From a bacterium (GTDB lineage Bacteria; Patescibacteriota; Patescibacteriia; Patescibacteriales; JALTFF01), in the NCBI GenBank assembly GCA_027007465.1, contig JALTFF010000133.1, positions 1-5,592 of the forward strand: a stretch of DNA of 5,592 bases. Direction: 5' to 3'. The notes beneath the pieces are model-generated. The model had not been told where the DNA came from and searched no databases. It saw nothing but the letters and a program-made list of their open reading frames with translations. Position numbers and translations under genes: made by a program. The stretch's first letter is position 1, and every line of letters starts with the position of its first letter. This document shows positions 1 through 5,426 of the stretch, one piece after another.

Positions 1-1272
1 CAAAGAAATCATGGCAAAGAAATAAAAGTAAAACATATTTTAATTTGTTGGCAGGGGCTGAAAAGATGTAAATCAAAATATAAAACAAAGCAAGAAGCTA
101 AAAAAGAGATTGAAATGATTAAGTCATTAGTGACAAAAAACAATTTTTCAAAAATGGCTAAGAAATTTTCAAATGGTCCTAGCGCTGCAAATGGAGGTGA
201 ATTAGGTTGGTTTAGCAAAGGTATGATGGTGCCAAAATTTGAGCAAGCTGCTTTTTCATTAAAAAATGGTGAAATTTCAAATATTGTAGAAACTCAATTT
301 GGTTTTCATTTAATTTATAAGGAAAATGAAAGACCTCTTAAAGAATATAAATTAAGAAAAATTTTAATTAAAACAAAGACTAAGAAAGATATTTTACCTC
401 CTCCAAGCCATTGGAAAAATACTAAACTAAGTGGTAAGCATTTAGAAGATGCAGAAGTGACTTTTAATAGCAAAACAGGATTGCCAGAGGTTTCTTTAAG
501 ATTTAATAGTGAGGGTAAAAAATTGTTTGCTGACATTACAACAAGAAATGTGAAAAAAGTAGTGGCTATTTTCTTAGATGGGCAACCAATTAGTACGCCA
601 GTTGTTCAAGAGCCAATAAAGGATGGGAGGGCAGTGATTAGTGGAAGGTTTACTTTAGCTGAAGCTAGAGCTCTGGCTCAAAGGCTTAATGCTGGAGCAT
701 TGCCAGTGCCAATAAAATTAGTATCACAACGAACTATAGGAGCTAGTTTAGGAATGGAAAGCGTTAAAAAAAGTATTAACGCAGGCTTGTTAGGACTAAT
801 TTTAGTAATGATTTTTATGTTAGTTGTTTATCGTTTGCCTGGTTTATTAGCTGATTTTGCTTTAATTATTTATGGTATTTTACTTTTAGCTATTTTTAAA
901 ATATTTTCTTTTACTTTAACTTTATCAGGAATTGCGGGGCTTGTATTGTCTATTGGAATGGCAGTTGACGCCAATGTGTTAATTTTTGAACGTTTTAAAG
1001 AAGAAATACGATTAAATAAACCTTTATCACTGGCTATTGATGAAGGTTTTAAAAGAGCATGGCCATCAATCCGTGATGGAAATATTTCTACTTTAATTAC
1101 TTGTTTAATTTTAATGACATTTACATCTTCAATTGTTAAAGGATTTGCGGTTATCTTATTTATTGGAGTTCTTGTTTCAATGTTTTCTGCCATTATTATT
1201 ACTAAGAACTTCTTAGATATATTTTATAGTAAAAAATTTGAAAAATATAAATGGCTTCTTATTGGTAAATAA
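1..1272 (+). CDS. secD: Protein translocase subunit SecD with inserted parvulin (PpiC) domain, 5'-partial
   Basis: SecD and SecF form a membrane pump that uses the proton or sodium gradient to help SecYEG/SecA complete protein export. The frame is open from base 1 (423 codons visible), so the true start lies upstream; the ATG at 115 is inside a domain. Codons ~9-110 form a parvulin-type peptidyl-prolyl isomerase domain: KHILI with His12, an FSKMAKKFS helix, GGELGWF, MVPKFEQAAF, and TQFGFHLI with His103. Next comes the second half of the SecD periplasmic P1 domain (TKLSGKHL, FNSEGKKLF, FLDGQPIS, GRAVISG, RLNAGALPVPI), then five membrane segments (TM2-TM6) carrying GMAVDANVLIFER and RAWPSIRDGN. 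TM1 and the first P1 half (with GLDLQGG) should lie upstream. SecD identity is certain. That the parvulin domain is an insertion rather than an N-terminal fusion is inferred. secF follows after 10 bases. Confidence 0.96.
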   Translation, partial: QRNHGKEIKVKHILICWQGLKRCKSKYKTKQEAKKEIEMIKSLVTKNNFSKMAKKFSNGPSAANGGELGWFSKGMMVPKFEQAAFSLKNGEISNIVETQFGFHLIYKENERPLKEYKLRKILIKTKTKKDILPPPSHWKNTKLSGKHLEDAEVTFNSKTGLPEVSLRFNSEGKKLFADITTRNVKKVVAIFLDGQPISTPVVQEPIKDGRAVISGRFTLAEARALAQRLNAGALPVPIKLVSQRTIGASLGMESVKKSINAGLLGLILVMIFMLVVYRLPGLLADFALIIYGILLLAIFKIFSFTLTLSGIAGLVLSIGMAVDANVLIFERFKEEIRLNKPLSLAIDEGFKRAWPSIRDGNISTLITCLILMTFTSSIVKGFAVILFIGVLVSMFSAIIITKNFLDIFYSKKFEKYKWLLIGK

Positions 1273-1282
1273 TTTTTATTTT

Positions 1283-2179
1283 ATGCTTAATATTATTAAA
1301 AAAAAGAAAATTTTTTTAACAATTTCTGGGACATTAGTTGCTATTTCCTTGATTTTATTATTTATATGGGGATTAAAGTTAGGTATTGATTTTATTGGCG
1401 GAAGTTTATTAGAAGTGAAATTTTCAAAAAGACCAAATGTTGTAGAAACGCAAGACAAGATTGCTGAACTCAATTTAAATAATATTACAATACAGCCAGT
1501 AGGAACATCAAATATGATTTTCCGCTTTCAAAATATTGATGAGAAAAAACATCAGCAATTATTGGCTAAATTAAAAGAATTAGATAAAAACGCAGAACAA
1601 ATGCGTTTTGAAGCAATTGGGCCGAGCATTGGCAATGAGTTAAAACATAAATCAATTTATGCGATTTTATTTGTTATTATTGCTATTATTTTATATATTT
1701 CTTGGGCGTTTAGAAAAGTTTCAAAGCCAGTTGAATCTTGGAAATATGGTGTTATTGCAATTGCAGCTTTGTTTCATGATGTAATGATTACTATTGGAGT
1801 ATTTGTTATAATGGGAAAATTTTTAAATACAGAAGTAAATGCTCCATTTGTAGCTGCAATATTAACTGTTCTTGGCTATAGTGTGAATGATACAATTGTT
1901 GTTTTTGACAGAATTCGCGAAAATTTGCCTAAAAGTGATGAAGATTTTGAAGGTACTGTGAATACGAGCATAAATCAAACTATATATCGTTCAGTATATA
2001 CTTCTTTTACAACTTTATTAACTCTATTAGCAGTTTACTTCTTAGGTGGTTCTAGTATTAAAGATTTTGCTTTAGCTCTTTCAATAGGGGTTTTCGTAGG
2101 AACATATTCATCTATATTTTTAGCTTCACCATTACTAACAGTTTGGGAAAAATGGGATAGAAGAAGATTAAAAAATTAA
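1283..2179 (+). CDS. secF: Protein translocase subunit SecF
   Basis: This is the second half of the SecDF export pump, an integral membrane protein of 298 residues, a normal length for a stand-alone SecF. TM1 lies at ~10-30 and is followed by the family motif GLKLGIDFIGGSLLEV (30-45). A short periplasmic P1 domain follows, ending in EAIGPSIGNEL (110-120). Five more membrane segments lie at ~122-142, 155-177, 186-209, 240-257 and 262-285. The TM4 signature GYSVNDTIVVFDRIREN (198-214) and the closing FALALSIGVFVGTYSSIFLASPL are typical. I chose the ATG at 1283 because the protein then begins with the short basic leader MLNIIKKKK just before TM1. The in-frame ATG at 1238 would add 15 residues and overlap secD by 35 bases. 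No Shine-Dalgarno sequence precedes either start. The 10-base gap after secD suggests cotranscription and coupled translation. Confidence 0.97.
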   Translation: MLNIIKKKKIFLTISGTLVAISLILLFIWGLKLGIDFIGGSLLEVKFSKRPNVVETQDKIAELNLNNITIQPVGTSNMIFRFQNIDEKKHQQLLAKLKELDKNAEQMRFEAIGPSIGNELKHKSIYAILFVIIAIILYISWAFRKVSKPVESWKYGVIAIAALFHDVMITIGVFVIMGKFLNTEVNAPFVAAILTVLGYSVNDTIVVFDRIRENLPKSDEDFEGTVNTSINQTIYRSVYTSFTTLLTLLAVYFLGGSSIKDFALALSIGVFVGTYSSIFLASPLLTVWEKWDRRRLKN

Positions 2180-2278
2180 ATTATTAAATCTAAAAGTGAT
2201 AAAACTTTTAAACAGGAAATTTGTAGTAAGAGATTATAAAACTTATTAAGATTTCTTTAAAATAAAATCAAACTATTT
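2180..2278. other. Convergent intergenic gap between secF and recR
   Basis: These 99 bases separate the 3' ends of two converging transcription units, where a terminator for each side would be expected. I see no coding potential. There are two weak AT-rich stems. One is TAAAAGT/ACTTTTA at 2191-2210 with a 6-base loop. The other is AAGAGAT/ATTTCTT at 2228-2257, which needs one G-U pair when read on the + strand and encloses ATAA/TTAT. Neither is followed by a clean T-run, so termination here may be by another route or by weak bidirectional hairpins. Confidence 0.5.
2191..2210. terminator. Weak candidate terminator hairpin after secF
   Basis: A perfect 7-bp inverted repeat, TAAAAGT (2191-2197) and ACTTTTA (2204-2210), encloses the loop GATAAA and starts 11 bases after the secF stop codon. 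It has one G-C pair and no following T-run on the + strand, so it is a poor intrinsic terminator by the usual rules. Its position between two converging genes is the main reason to list it. Chance occurrence in AT-rich sequence is quite possible. Confidence 0.2.
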
Positions 2279-2875
2279 CTATATTTCATTTCTATATTTA
2301 AAAGCAGAAGATAAGGTTGCTTCATCAGAATATTCTATGTCACCACCAACTGGCAATCCCTTTGCCAGTTTGGTAATTTTTACATTATATTGTTTTAAAA
2401 TTTTTGTTAAATATAAAATTGTTGTTTCACCTTCAAGATTAGGATTAAAAGCTAAAATTACTTCTTTAACTTGACTATTTTTCAAACGATTGATAAGTTG
2501 TCTGATATTTAATGTTTTAAGATTTATTTTATCACTAGTATTAATAACACCACCTAGAATATGATAAATGCCATTATAATTCTGTAAATTTTCAATAGCT
2601 AACATATCTCTTGTTTCAGCTACAACACAGATTTTAGTTTTATCTCTTTTAATGTCAGAGCATATTGGACAAGGATTTGTCTCGCTTACAGCTCCACATA
2701 TTTGGCAAATAGTAGTTTTATTTTTTAAATTTAAGAGACAATTAGCAAATTCTTTTATTTCTTCATTTGATTTTTTTAATAAATAAAAAACAAACCTTTC
2801 AGATGTTTTTGTTCCAATTCCAGGAAATTTATTAAATTGATTTATTAAATCTTTAATTGTTTTAGGATATTGCAT
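2279..2875 (-). CDS. recR: Recombination mediator protein RecR
   Basis: RecR acts in the cytoplasm with RecO (and RecF where present) to load RecA onto SSB-coated single-stranded DNA at gaps. The 198-residue length is typical. The N-terminal helix-hairpin-helix (FPGIGTKTSERFVFYLL, 17-33) is followed by a four-cysteine zinc finger with Cys57, Cys60, Cys69 and Cys72. The Toprim domain comes next: ICVVAETRDMLAIE (82-95), YHILGG (104-109) and EVILAFNPNLEGETT (138-152). The C-terminal block KLAKGLPVGGDIEYSDEATL (169-188) is the usual RecR ending. Small departures from the common pattern are NTSD where many RecRs have SPLDG, and AFNPN where AT/SNP is usual. The start codon lies inside the 3' end of the upstream nucleotidyltransferase gene, a 14-base overlap, and no Shine-Dalgarno sequence is visible. 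The stop is TAG, the only non-TAA stop in the window. Confidence 0.97.
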   Translation of the reverse strand: MQYPKTIKDLINQFNKFPGIGTKTSERFVFYLLKKSNEEIKEFANCLLNLKNKTTICQICGAVSETNPCPICSDIKRDKTKICVVAETRDMLAIENLQNYNGIYHILGGVINTSDKINLKTLNIRQLINRLKNSQVKEVILAFNPNLEGETTILYLTKILKQYNVKITKLAKGLPVGGDIEYSDEATLSSAFKYRNEI

Positions 2876-3257
2876 ATTTTACTTTTAGCTTTGAACTTTT
2901 ATAAATTTCTGACTTGTATGGTTTTAATCTTATAATTTTAGCTTTGAATTTTTTCAATTTTTTAATATCAGCTTTTTGATCATAGCCCAAAGCAATAATA
3001 TCAGGCTTATATTTTTTTATTACATTATATTTATCATTAATATTACCTAATACTACTTTGTTTGCAATTTCTAATTTTTCAATATTTATTTTTCTTTGTA
3101 TTTCATTTTGTATGGGTAATTTTTTTTTATTTTTTTTAACATTTACATCGCGAGCAATTATAACAATTAAAAAATTACCCAATCTTTTTGCTTGGTATAA
3201 ATAATTCAGATGACCAGGATGCAATAAATCAAATGTTCCAAAAGCTATTACTTTCAT
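2862..3257 (-). CDS. Cytidylyltransferase-like nucleotidyltransferase, RibL (archaeal FAD synthase)-like
   Basis: This is a 131-residue single-domain nucleotidyltransferase of the HxGH superfamily, which transfers AMP or CMP to a phosphorylated substrate with release of pyrophosphate. The nucleotide-binding motif GTFDLLHPGHLNYL (7-20) contains His13 and His16. IIARDVNV (33-40) is followed by a basic stretch, then by VVLGNINDKYNVI, KPDIIALGYDQKAD (84-97) and a C-terminal KSSKLK (120-125) in the place of the usual S/T-T/S-K-I motif. The ARDxNV...K and GxDQK pattern fits archaeal-type RibL FAD synthases better than TagD-type glycerol-3-phosphate cytidylyltransferases (which have RTEGISTT). The true substrate cannot be settled by eye; FMN is the best guess. 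It ends 14 bases inside recR, which suggests coupled translation. Its start follows the 290-base non-coding gap and lacks a Shine-Dalgarno sequence. Confidence 0.85.
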   Translation of the reverse strand: MKVIAFGTFDLLHPGHLNYLYQAKRLGNFLIVIIARDVNVKKNKKKLPIQNEIQRKINIEKLEIANKVVLGNINDKYNVIKKYKPDIIALGYDQKADIKKLKKFKAKIIRLKPYKSEIYKSSKLKVKYAIS

Positions 3258-3261
3258 TATT

Positions 3262-3288
3262 TTGTAATAGGAATAGATATGTTTTAAT
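3262..3288 (+). promoter_or_regulatory. Candidate extended -10 promoter reading away from the ribL-like gene
   Basis: TG-T-TTTAAT at 3280-3288 matches the extended -10 pattern TGnTATAAT with five of six hexamer bases correct. TTGTAA at 3262-3267 is a 4/6 match to a -35 box, but its 15-base spacing is short. An extended -10 box can work without a good -35. Transcription would begin near 3295 and run through the hairpin-rich stretch, where no + strand gene exists. Such matches are common by chance in AT-rich DNA, so this is suggestive only. Confidence 0.28.
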
Positions 3289-3331
3289 GTTATTGTCCTC
3301 TTATTTAGGTTTTATTACAAATAAGTCTTTT

Positions 3332-3393
3332 CCTTAATGAACATATTCTAAGGTTCTGACGTCAGGAGAAATCTCTTGAACATACTTCTATGT
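3332..3393 (+). repeat. Cluster of short inverted repeats (candidate RNA stems)
   Basis: Three strong short stems lie within 62 bases. The first is CCTTA (3332-3336) and GAA (3339-3341) pairing with TTC (3346-3348) and TAAGG (3349-3353), with a two-base bulge and the loop CATA. The second is the perfect 10-base palindrome CTGACGTCAG (3356-3365). The third is ACATA (3380-3384) with TATGT (3389-3393) around a CTTC tetraloop. Near-direct repeats TGAACATATTCTA (3338-3350) and TGAACATACTTCTA (3377-3390) overlap the first and third stems. The palindrome could also be a protein-binding site. Confidence 0.5.
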
Positions 3394-3441
3394 AATGAAC
3401 TAAGTCACTATGATTTTTCAATCTTAGCAACTTAATCCATT

Positions 3442-3470
3442 TTCAACCAAAGGAGTTGAACTAATTTTTT
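3442..3470 (+). terminator. Terminator-like hairpin and T-run (+ strand)
   Basis: TTCAAC (3442-3447) and GTTGAA (3455-3460) form a perfect 6-bp stem with the loop CAAAGGA, followed by CTAA and then six T residues (3465-3470). An intrinsic terminator normally has its T-run directly after the stem, so the 4-base spacer weakens the case. Pairing TTAG (3424-3427) with CTAA (3461-3464) could bring the stem up to the T-run at the cost of a large bulge. It would end a + strand RNA starting near 3295. No + strand protein gene precedes it. Confidence 0.33.
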
Positions 3471-3500
3471 CTACTAAGCATATTTAAGCAATAGAATAGT

Positions 3501-3523
3501 AAAAACGGGCTTGTTAGGAACAA
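3501..3523 (-). terminator. Weak terminator-like hairpin downstream of ybaB
   Basis: Read on the - strand, TTGTT-CCT-AACAA (3523 down to 3511) is a 5-bp stem, followed by GCCCG and then five T residues (3505 down to 3501). It begins 24 bases after the ybaB stop codon, a suitable place to end a topA-rel-tRNA-ybaB transcript. The stem is short and the T-run is displaced by 5 bases, so confidence is low. If real, the ribL-like gene and recR would need their own promoter within the gap. Confidence 0.22.
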
Positions 3524-3547
3524 AACATTAGCTTCTTAAAGTTTTCT

Positions 3548-3817
3548 TTAGATATTAAGCCCTCCCATTGACTGCATTTTTTTAGCCATAATTCTCTGAA
3601 CTTTTTTAACAGCTTCATTGATTACATCTTTTAACTTGCTTTCTAATTTGGTTTTTTCTAAATCCTCATTTATTTCCAAAGAAATAACTTCTAAATTTCC
3701 ATTCATTACTAACTTGATTCCAGATTTTTCAACTGTAACGCTCTCTTGACTTAACGCATTTTGCATTTGTTTTGCTTTGTCTCTAAGATTTTTAAATTGT
3801 TTTAATTTGTTAAACAT
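3548..3817 (-). CDS. ybaB: YbaB/EbfC family nucleoid-associated protein
   Basis: This is a small cytoplasmic DNA-binding protein of the YbaB/EbfC family. These form dimers shaped like tweezers and coat the chromosome, and the gene often neighbours dnaX and recR. The 89 residues are slightly short for the family (about 100-110). The N-terminal amphipathic helix (FNKLKQFKNLRDKAKQMQNAL, ~2-22) is followed by a three-strand sheet with the signature SGIKLVMNGNLEVISLEI (32-49). A C-terminal helix (KLKDVINEAVKKVQRIMAKKM, ~61-81) and MGGLNI close the protein. The usual G-G-V/L-V-x-V-x-x-N-G motif is reduced to SGIKLVMNG. The ATG lies 23 bases after the tRNA-Leu gene and has an entirely A/T leader with no Shine-Dalgarno sequence. 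recR, its common partner, is further downstream on the same strand, beyond the gap and the ribL-like gene. Confidence 0.93.
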   Translation of the reverse strand: MFNKLKQFKNLRDKAKQMQNALSQESVTVEKSGIKLVMNGNLEVISLEINEDLEKTKLESKLKDVINEAVKKVQRIMAKKMQSMGGLNI

Positions 3818-3840
3818 ATTTTTAATAATATTTAATATTG

Positions 3841-3924
3841 TGCCGTAGGAGGGGGTTGAACCCTCATGAAGTTGCCTTCACTGGATTTTGAGTCCAGCGC
3901 GTCTGCCAATTCCGCCACTACGGC
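3841..3924 (-). tRNA. tRNA-Leu(CAA)
   Basis: A complete 84-base tRNA gene including the discriminator base. Read on the - strand, acceptor GCCGTAG pairs with CTACGGC and the discriminator is A. The D-arm is GCG/CGC. The anticodon stem CTGGA/TCCAG holds the loop CTCAAAA, giving anticodon CAA, which reads UUG leucine codons. A long class II variable arm, TGAAG-GCAA-CTTCA, confirms a leucine-type tRNA. The T-arm is GAGGG-TTCAACC-CCCTC. The 3' CCA is not encoded (CAA follows the discriminator), so a CCA-adding enzyme is needed. It lies 30 bases after rel and 23 bases before ybaB, all on the same strand, so it is probably processed from a mixed mRNA/tRNA transcript. Confidence 0.98.
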
Positions 3925-3954
3925 TTTTTATTTTTATCAATTGTTTTGATATGA

Positions 3955-5424
3955 TTATTTTTTTCTAATTTTATTCAAGACTTTTCCAATCATTGATGGT
4001 GGCAAATTTTGCTTAATTTTACTTTTAGCAGTATGTGTTTTAACAAATTTTAGCCAATCTCTTGAAGGTCCTTTGCGATTTTTTTCTGTAATTATTTTTA
4101 CTAAATCACCACTTTTTAATATAGCATTTAGAGGAGCTATTTTTTCATTTATCAACGCCCCAGTAGCTTTATTGCCAATATCTGTATGTATATGATAAGC
4201 AAAATCAATTGGTGTTGATTTTCTCGGCAAATCAATTACATCTCCCTTTGGCGTAAAAACAAAAATTCTATGTTGAAAAACATCAACTTTAACTCTGTTA
4301 ATAAATTCATTACTTGTATCAGCATGTTTTTGGATTTCTAAAATATTTTTTACCCATTCTGGTTGATGATATACTGTATTTTCTCCATCTTTTTGTTTAT
4401 AATACCAATGAGCTGCGATTCCATATTTTGATTCTAAATCCATTTTTTTAGTTCTTATTTGAAATTCAGTAATTCTGCCAGAAAGAGCAAAAACAGTTGT
4501 ATGAATACTGCGGTATCCATTTACTTTTGGAACAGCAATATAATCTTTAAATCGTTTTGTTAAAGGTTTCCAAAGTGAATGTATACTACCAACAACTTTA
4601 TAACACTCTGGAATAGTTTCTACTACAACTCTTAGCGCAAATACATCGTGAATTTCATCAAAATTCCTATACTTTGTTTGCATTTTTTGATAAATTCCAT
4701 ATAAATGTTTAAATCTACCTGTTATTTGAAAATTTTTTAGTCCATCATCATTTAATTTATTTTCTAAAATTTTTTTTACTTTATCTATATATTGATCACG
4801 CTCCATTTTTTCTTCTACTAAATATTTTTGTTTCATTTTCTTAAATTCTTTTGGTTGCAGATACTTAAAACACAAATCTTCTAATTGCCACTTTAAGTGC
4901 CAGATTCCTAATAGTCCGGCAATTGGAACGTAAATTTCCATTGTTTCCTGAGCAATTCTTTTTTGTTTTCTATCTGGCAAAGCATATAAAGTTTGGAGAT
5001 TATTTAATCTATCAGCAAATTTAATTAAAATTACTCTTATATCATTAGCCATAGCTAAGAATAATTTTCTTAATGACTCAATATATCTTTCAACTCCGCG
5101 GTATTTTATAATACTTAATTTAGTAATTCCTTTTACAAGTTCAGCAACTTCTTTGCCAAAATTTTTTTCCACATCTTCTAAAGTATAATCAGTATCTTCT
5201 GGAACATCGTGCAATAATCCAGCTACAATTACATTAGTGTCAGTTTTCATTTCAGCTAATGTTTTTGCAGTAGCTAATGGATGATTAATATAAGGTTCTC
5301 CTGTTTTTCTTTTTTGGTTCTTATGCGCTTTTTTAGCAAATTCAAAAGCTAACTCAATTATTTCTGTGTCAGTTTTTGGATTATTCTGTCTTGCTAAATC
5401 AATTATTTCTTTTATTGTTGCCAT
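3955..5424 (-). CDS. rel: Bifunctional (p)ppGpp synthetase/hydrolase, short Rel (HD-SYN-TGS)
   Basis: Makes and degrades the stringent-response alarmone (p)ppGpp. The HD hydrolase domain (~25-150) keeps RKTGEPYINHP with Arg39 and His48, LHDVPEDT with His72, Asp73, Glu76 and Asp77, and ADRLNN with Asp138 and Asn142. The synthetase domain (~232-345) keeps TGRFKHLYGIYQKM with Arg237, IHDVFALRV with Asp260, RFKDYIAVPKVNGYRSIHTT with Tyr304, and EFQIRT with Glu320. RFKD is the RxKD form linked to bifunctional Rel enzymes, as opposed to the ExDD form of RelA. A TGS domain (~387-447) and the usual GPSRDWLKFVKT follow, and the protein then stops at residue 489, against about 730 in full Rel. The helical, zinc-finger/conserved-Cys and ACT/RRM domains are absent, with no sign of a frameshift. 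The start lies 2 bases after the topA stop, so translation is probably coupled. There is no Shine-Dalgarno sequence. Confidence 0.96.
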   Translation of the reverse strand: MATIKEIIDLARQNNPKTDTEIIELAFEFAKKAHKNQKRKTGEPYINHPLATAKTLAEMKTDTNVIVAGLLHDVPEDTDYTLEDVEKNFGKEVAELVKGITKLSIIKYRGVERYIESLRKLFLAMANDIRVILIKFADRLNNLQTLYALPDRKQKRIAQETMEIYVPIAGLLGIWHLKWQLEDLCFKYLQPKEFKKMKQKYLVEEKMERDQYIDKVKKILENKLNDDGLKNFQITGRFKHLYGIYQKMQTKYRNFDEIHDVFALRVVVETIPECYKVVGSIHSLWKPLTKRFKDYIAVPKVNGYRSIHTTVFALSGRITEFQIRTKKMDLESKYGIAAHWYYKQKDGENTVYHQPEWVKNILEIQKHADTSNEFINRVKVDVFQHRIFVFTPKGDVIDLPRKSTPIDFAYHIHTDIGNKATGALINEKIAPLNAILKSGDLVKIITEKNRKGPSRDWLKFVKTHTAKSKIKQNLPPSMIGKVLNKIRKK

Positions 5425-5426
5425 AA

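Larger units (their letters stand above)
3258..3547. other. 290-base non-coding gap, hairpin-rich, possible small RNA
   Basis: All frames are broken by frequent stops, and no protein, tRNA, SRP RNA, RNase P RNA or tmRNA signature is recognisable. The stretch looks somewhat less AT-rich than its flanks and is packed with short perfect stems: CTTATTT/AAATAAG (3300-3325), CCTTA..GAA/TTC..TAAGG (3332-3353), the palindrome CTGACGTCAG (3356-3365), ACATA/TATGT with loop CTTC (3380-3393), CTAAG/CTTAG (3400-3427), TTCAAC/GTTGAA (3442-3460) and TTGTT/AACAA (3511-3523). The word TGAAC recurs four times (3338, 3377, 3396 and 3457), twice as TGAACATA followed by TTCTA. Read on the + strand there is a possible promoter at its left end and a hairpin plus T-run at 3442-3470. 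It could instead be the 3' end of the ybaB message plus the 5' leader of the ribL-like gene. Confidence 0.45.

Noticed and set aside
115..117. ATG at 115 as the start of secD
   Set aside because: The frame is open to base 1, and the parvulin domain's first strand and His12 lie upstream of this ATG. It is an internal methionine.
870..1193. Reading frame of 107 codons on the - strand inside secD
   Set aside because: It lies opposite strongly conserved SecD membrane segments and has no recognisable domain. It is a shadow frame.
9..1473. Other - strand frames opposite secD and secF (9-218, 315-536, 1276-1473)
   Set aside because: They are short, overlap clear genes fully or almost fully and show no family motif.
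3258..3547. SRP RNA, RNase P RNA, tmRNA or 6S RNA in the gap
   Set aside because: SRP RNA was considered because it often neighbours dnaX-ybaB-recR. I found no GGAAG/AGCAG apical loop, no tmRNA tRNA-like ends and no RNase P core. For 6S, the size is right but no convincing closing stem was found. Left as an unnamed candidate.
3827..3839. AATATT repeats between the tRNA and ybaB as an operator
   Set aside because: Two AATATT units around one base are expected by chance in sequence that is almost entirely A and T.
3936..3950. ATCAA/TTGAT hairpin between rel and tRNA-Leu as the rel terminator
   Set aside because: The 5-bp AT-rich stem is followed on the rel strand by A-rich sequence rather than a T-run, so it does not fit an intrinsic terminator in that direction.
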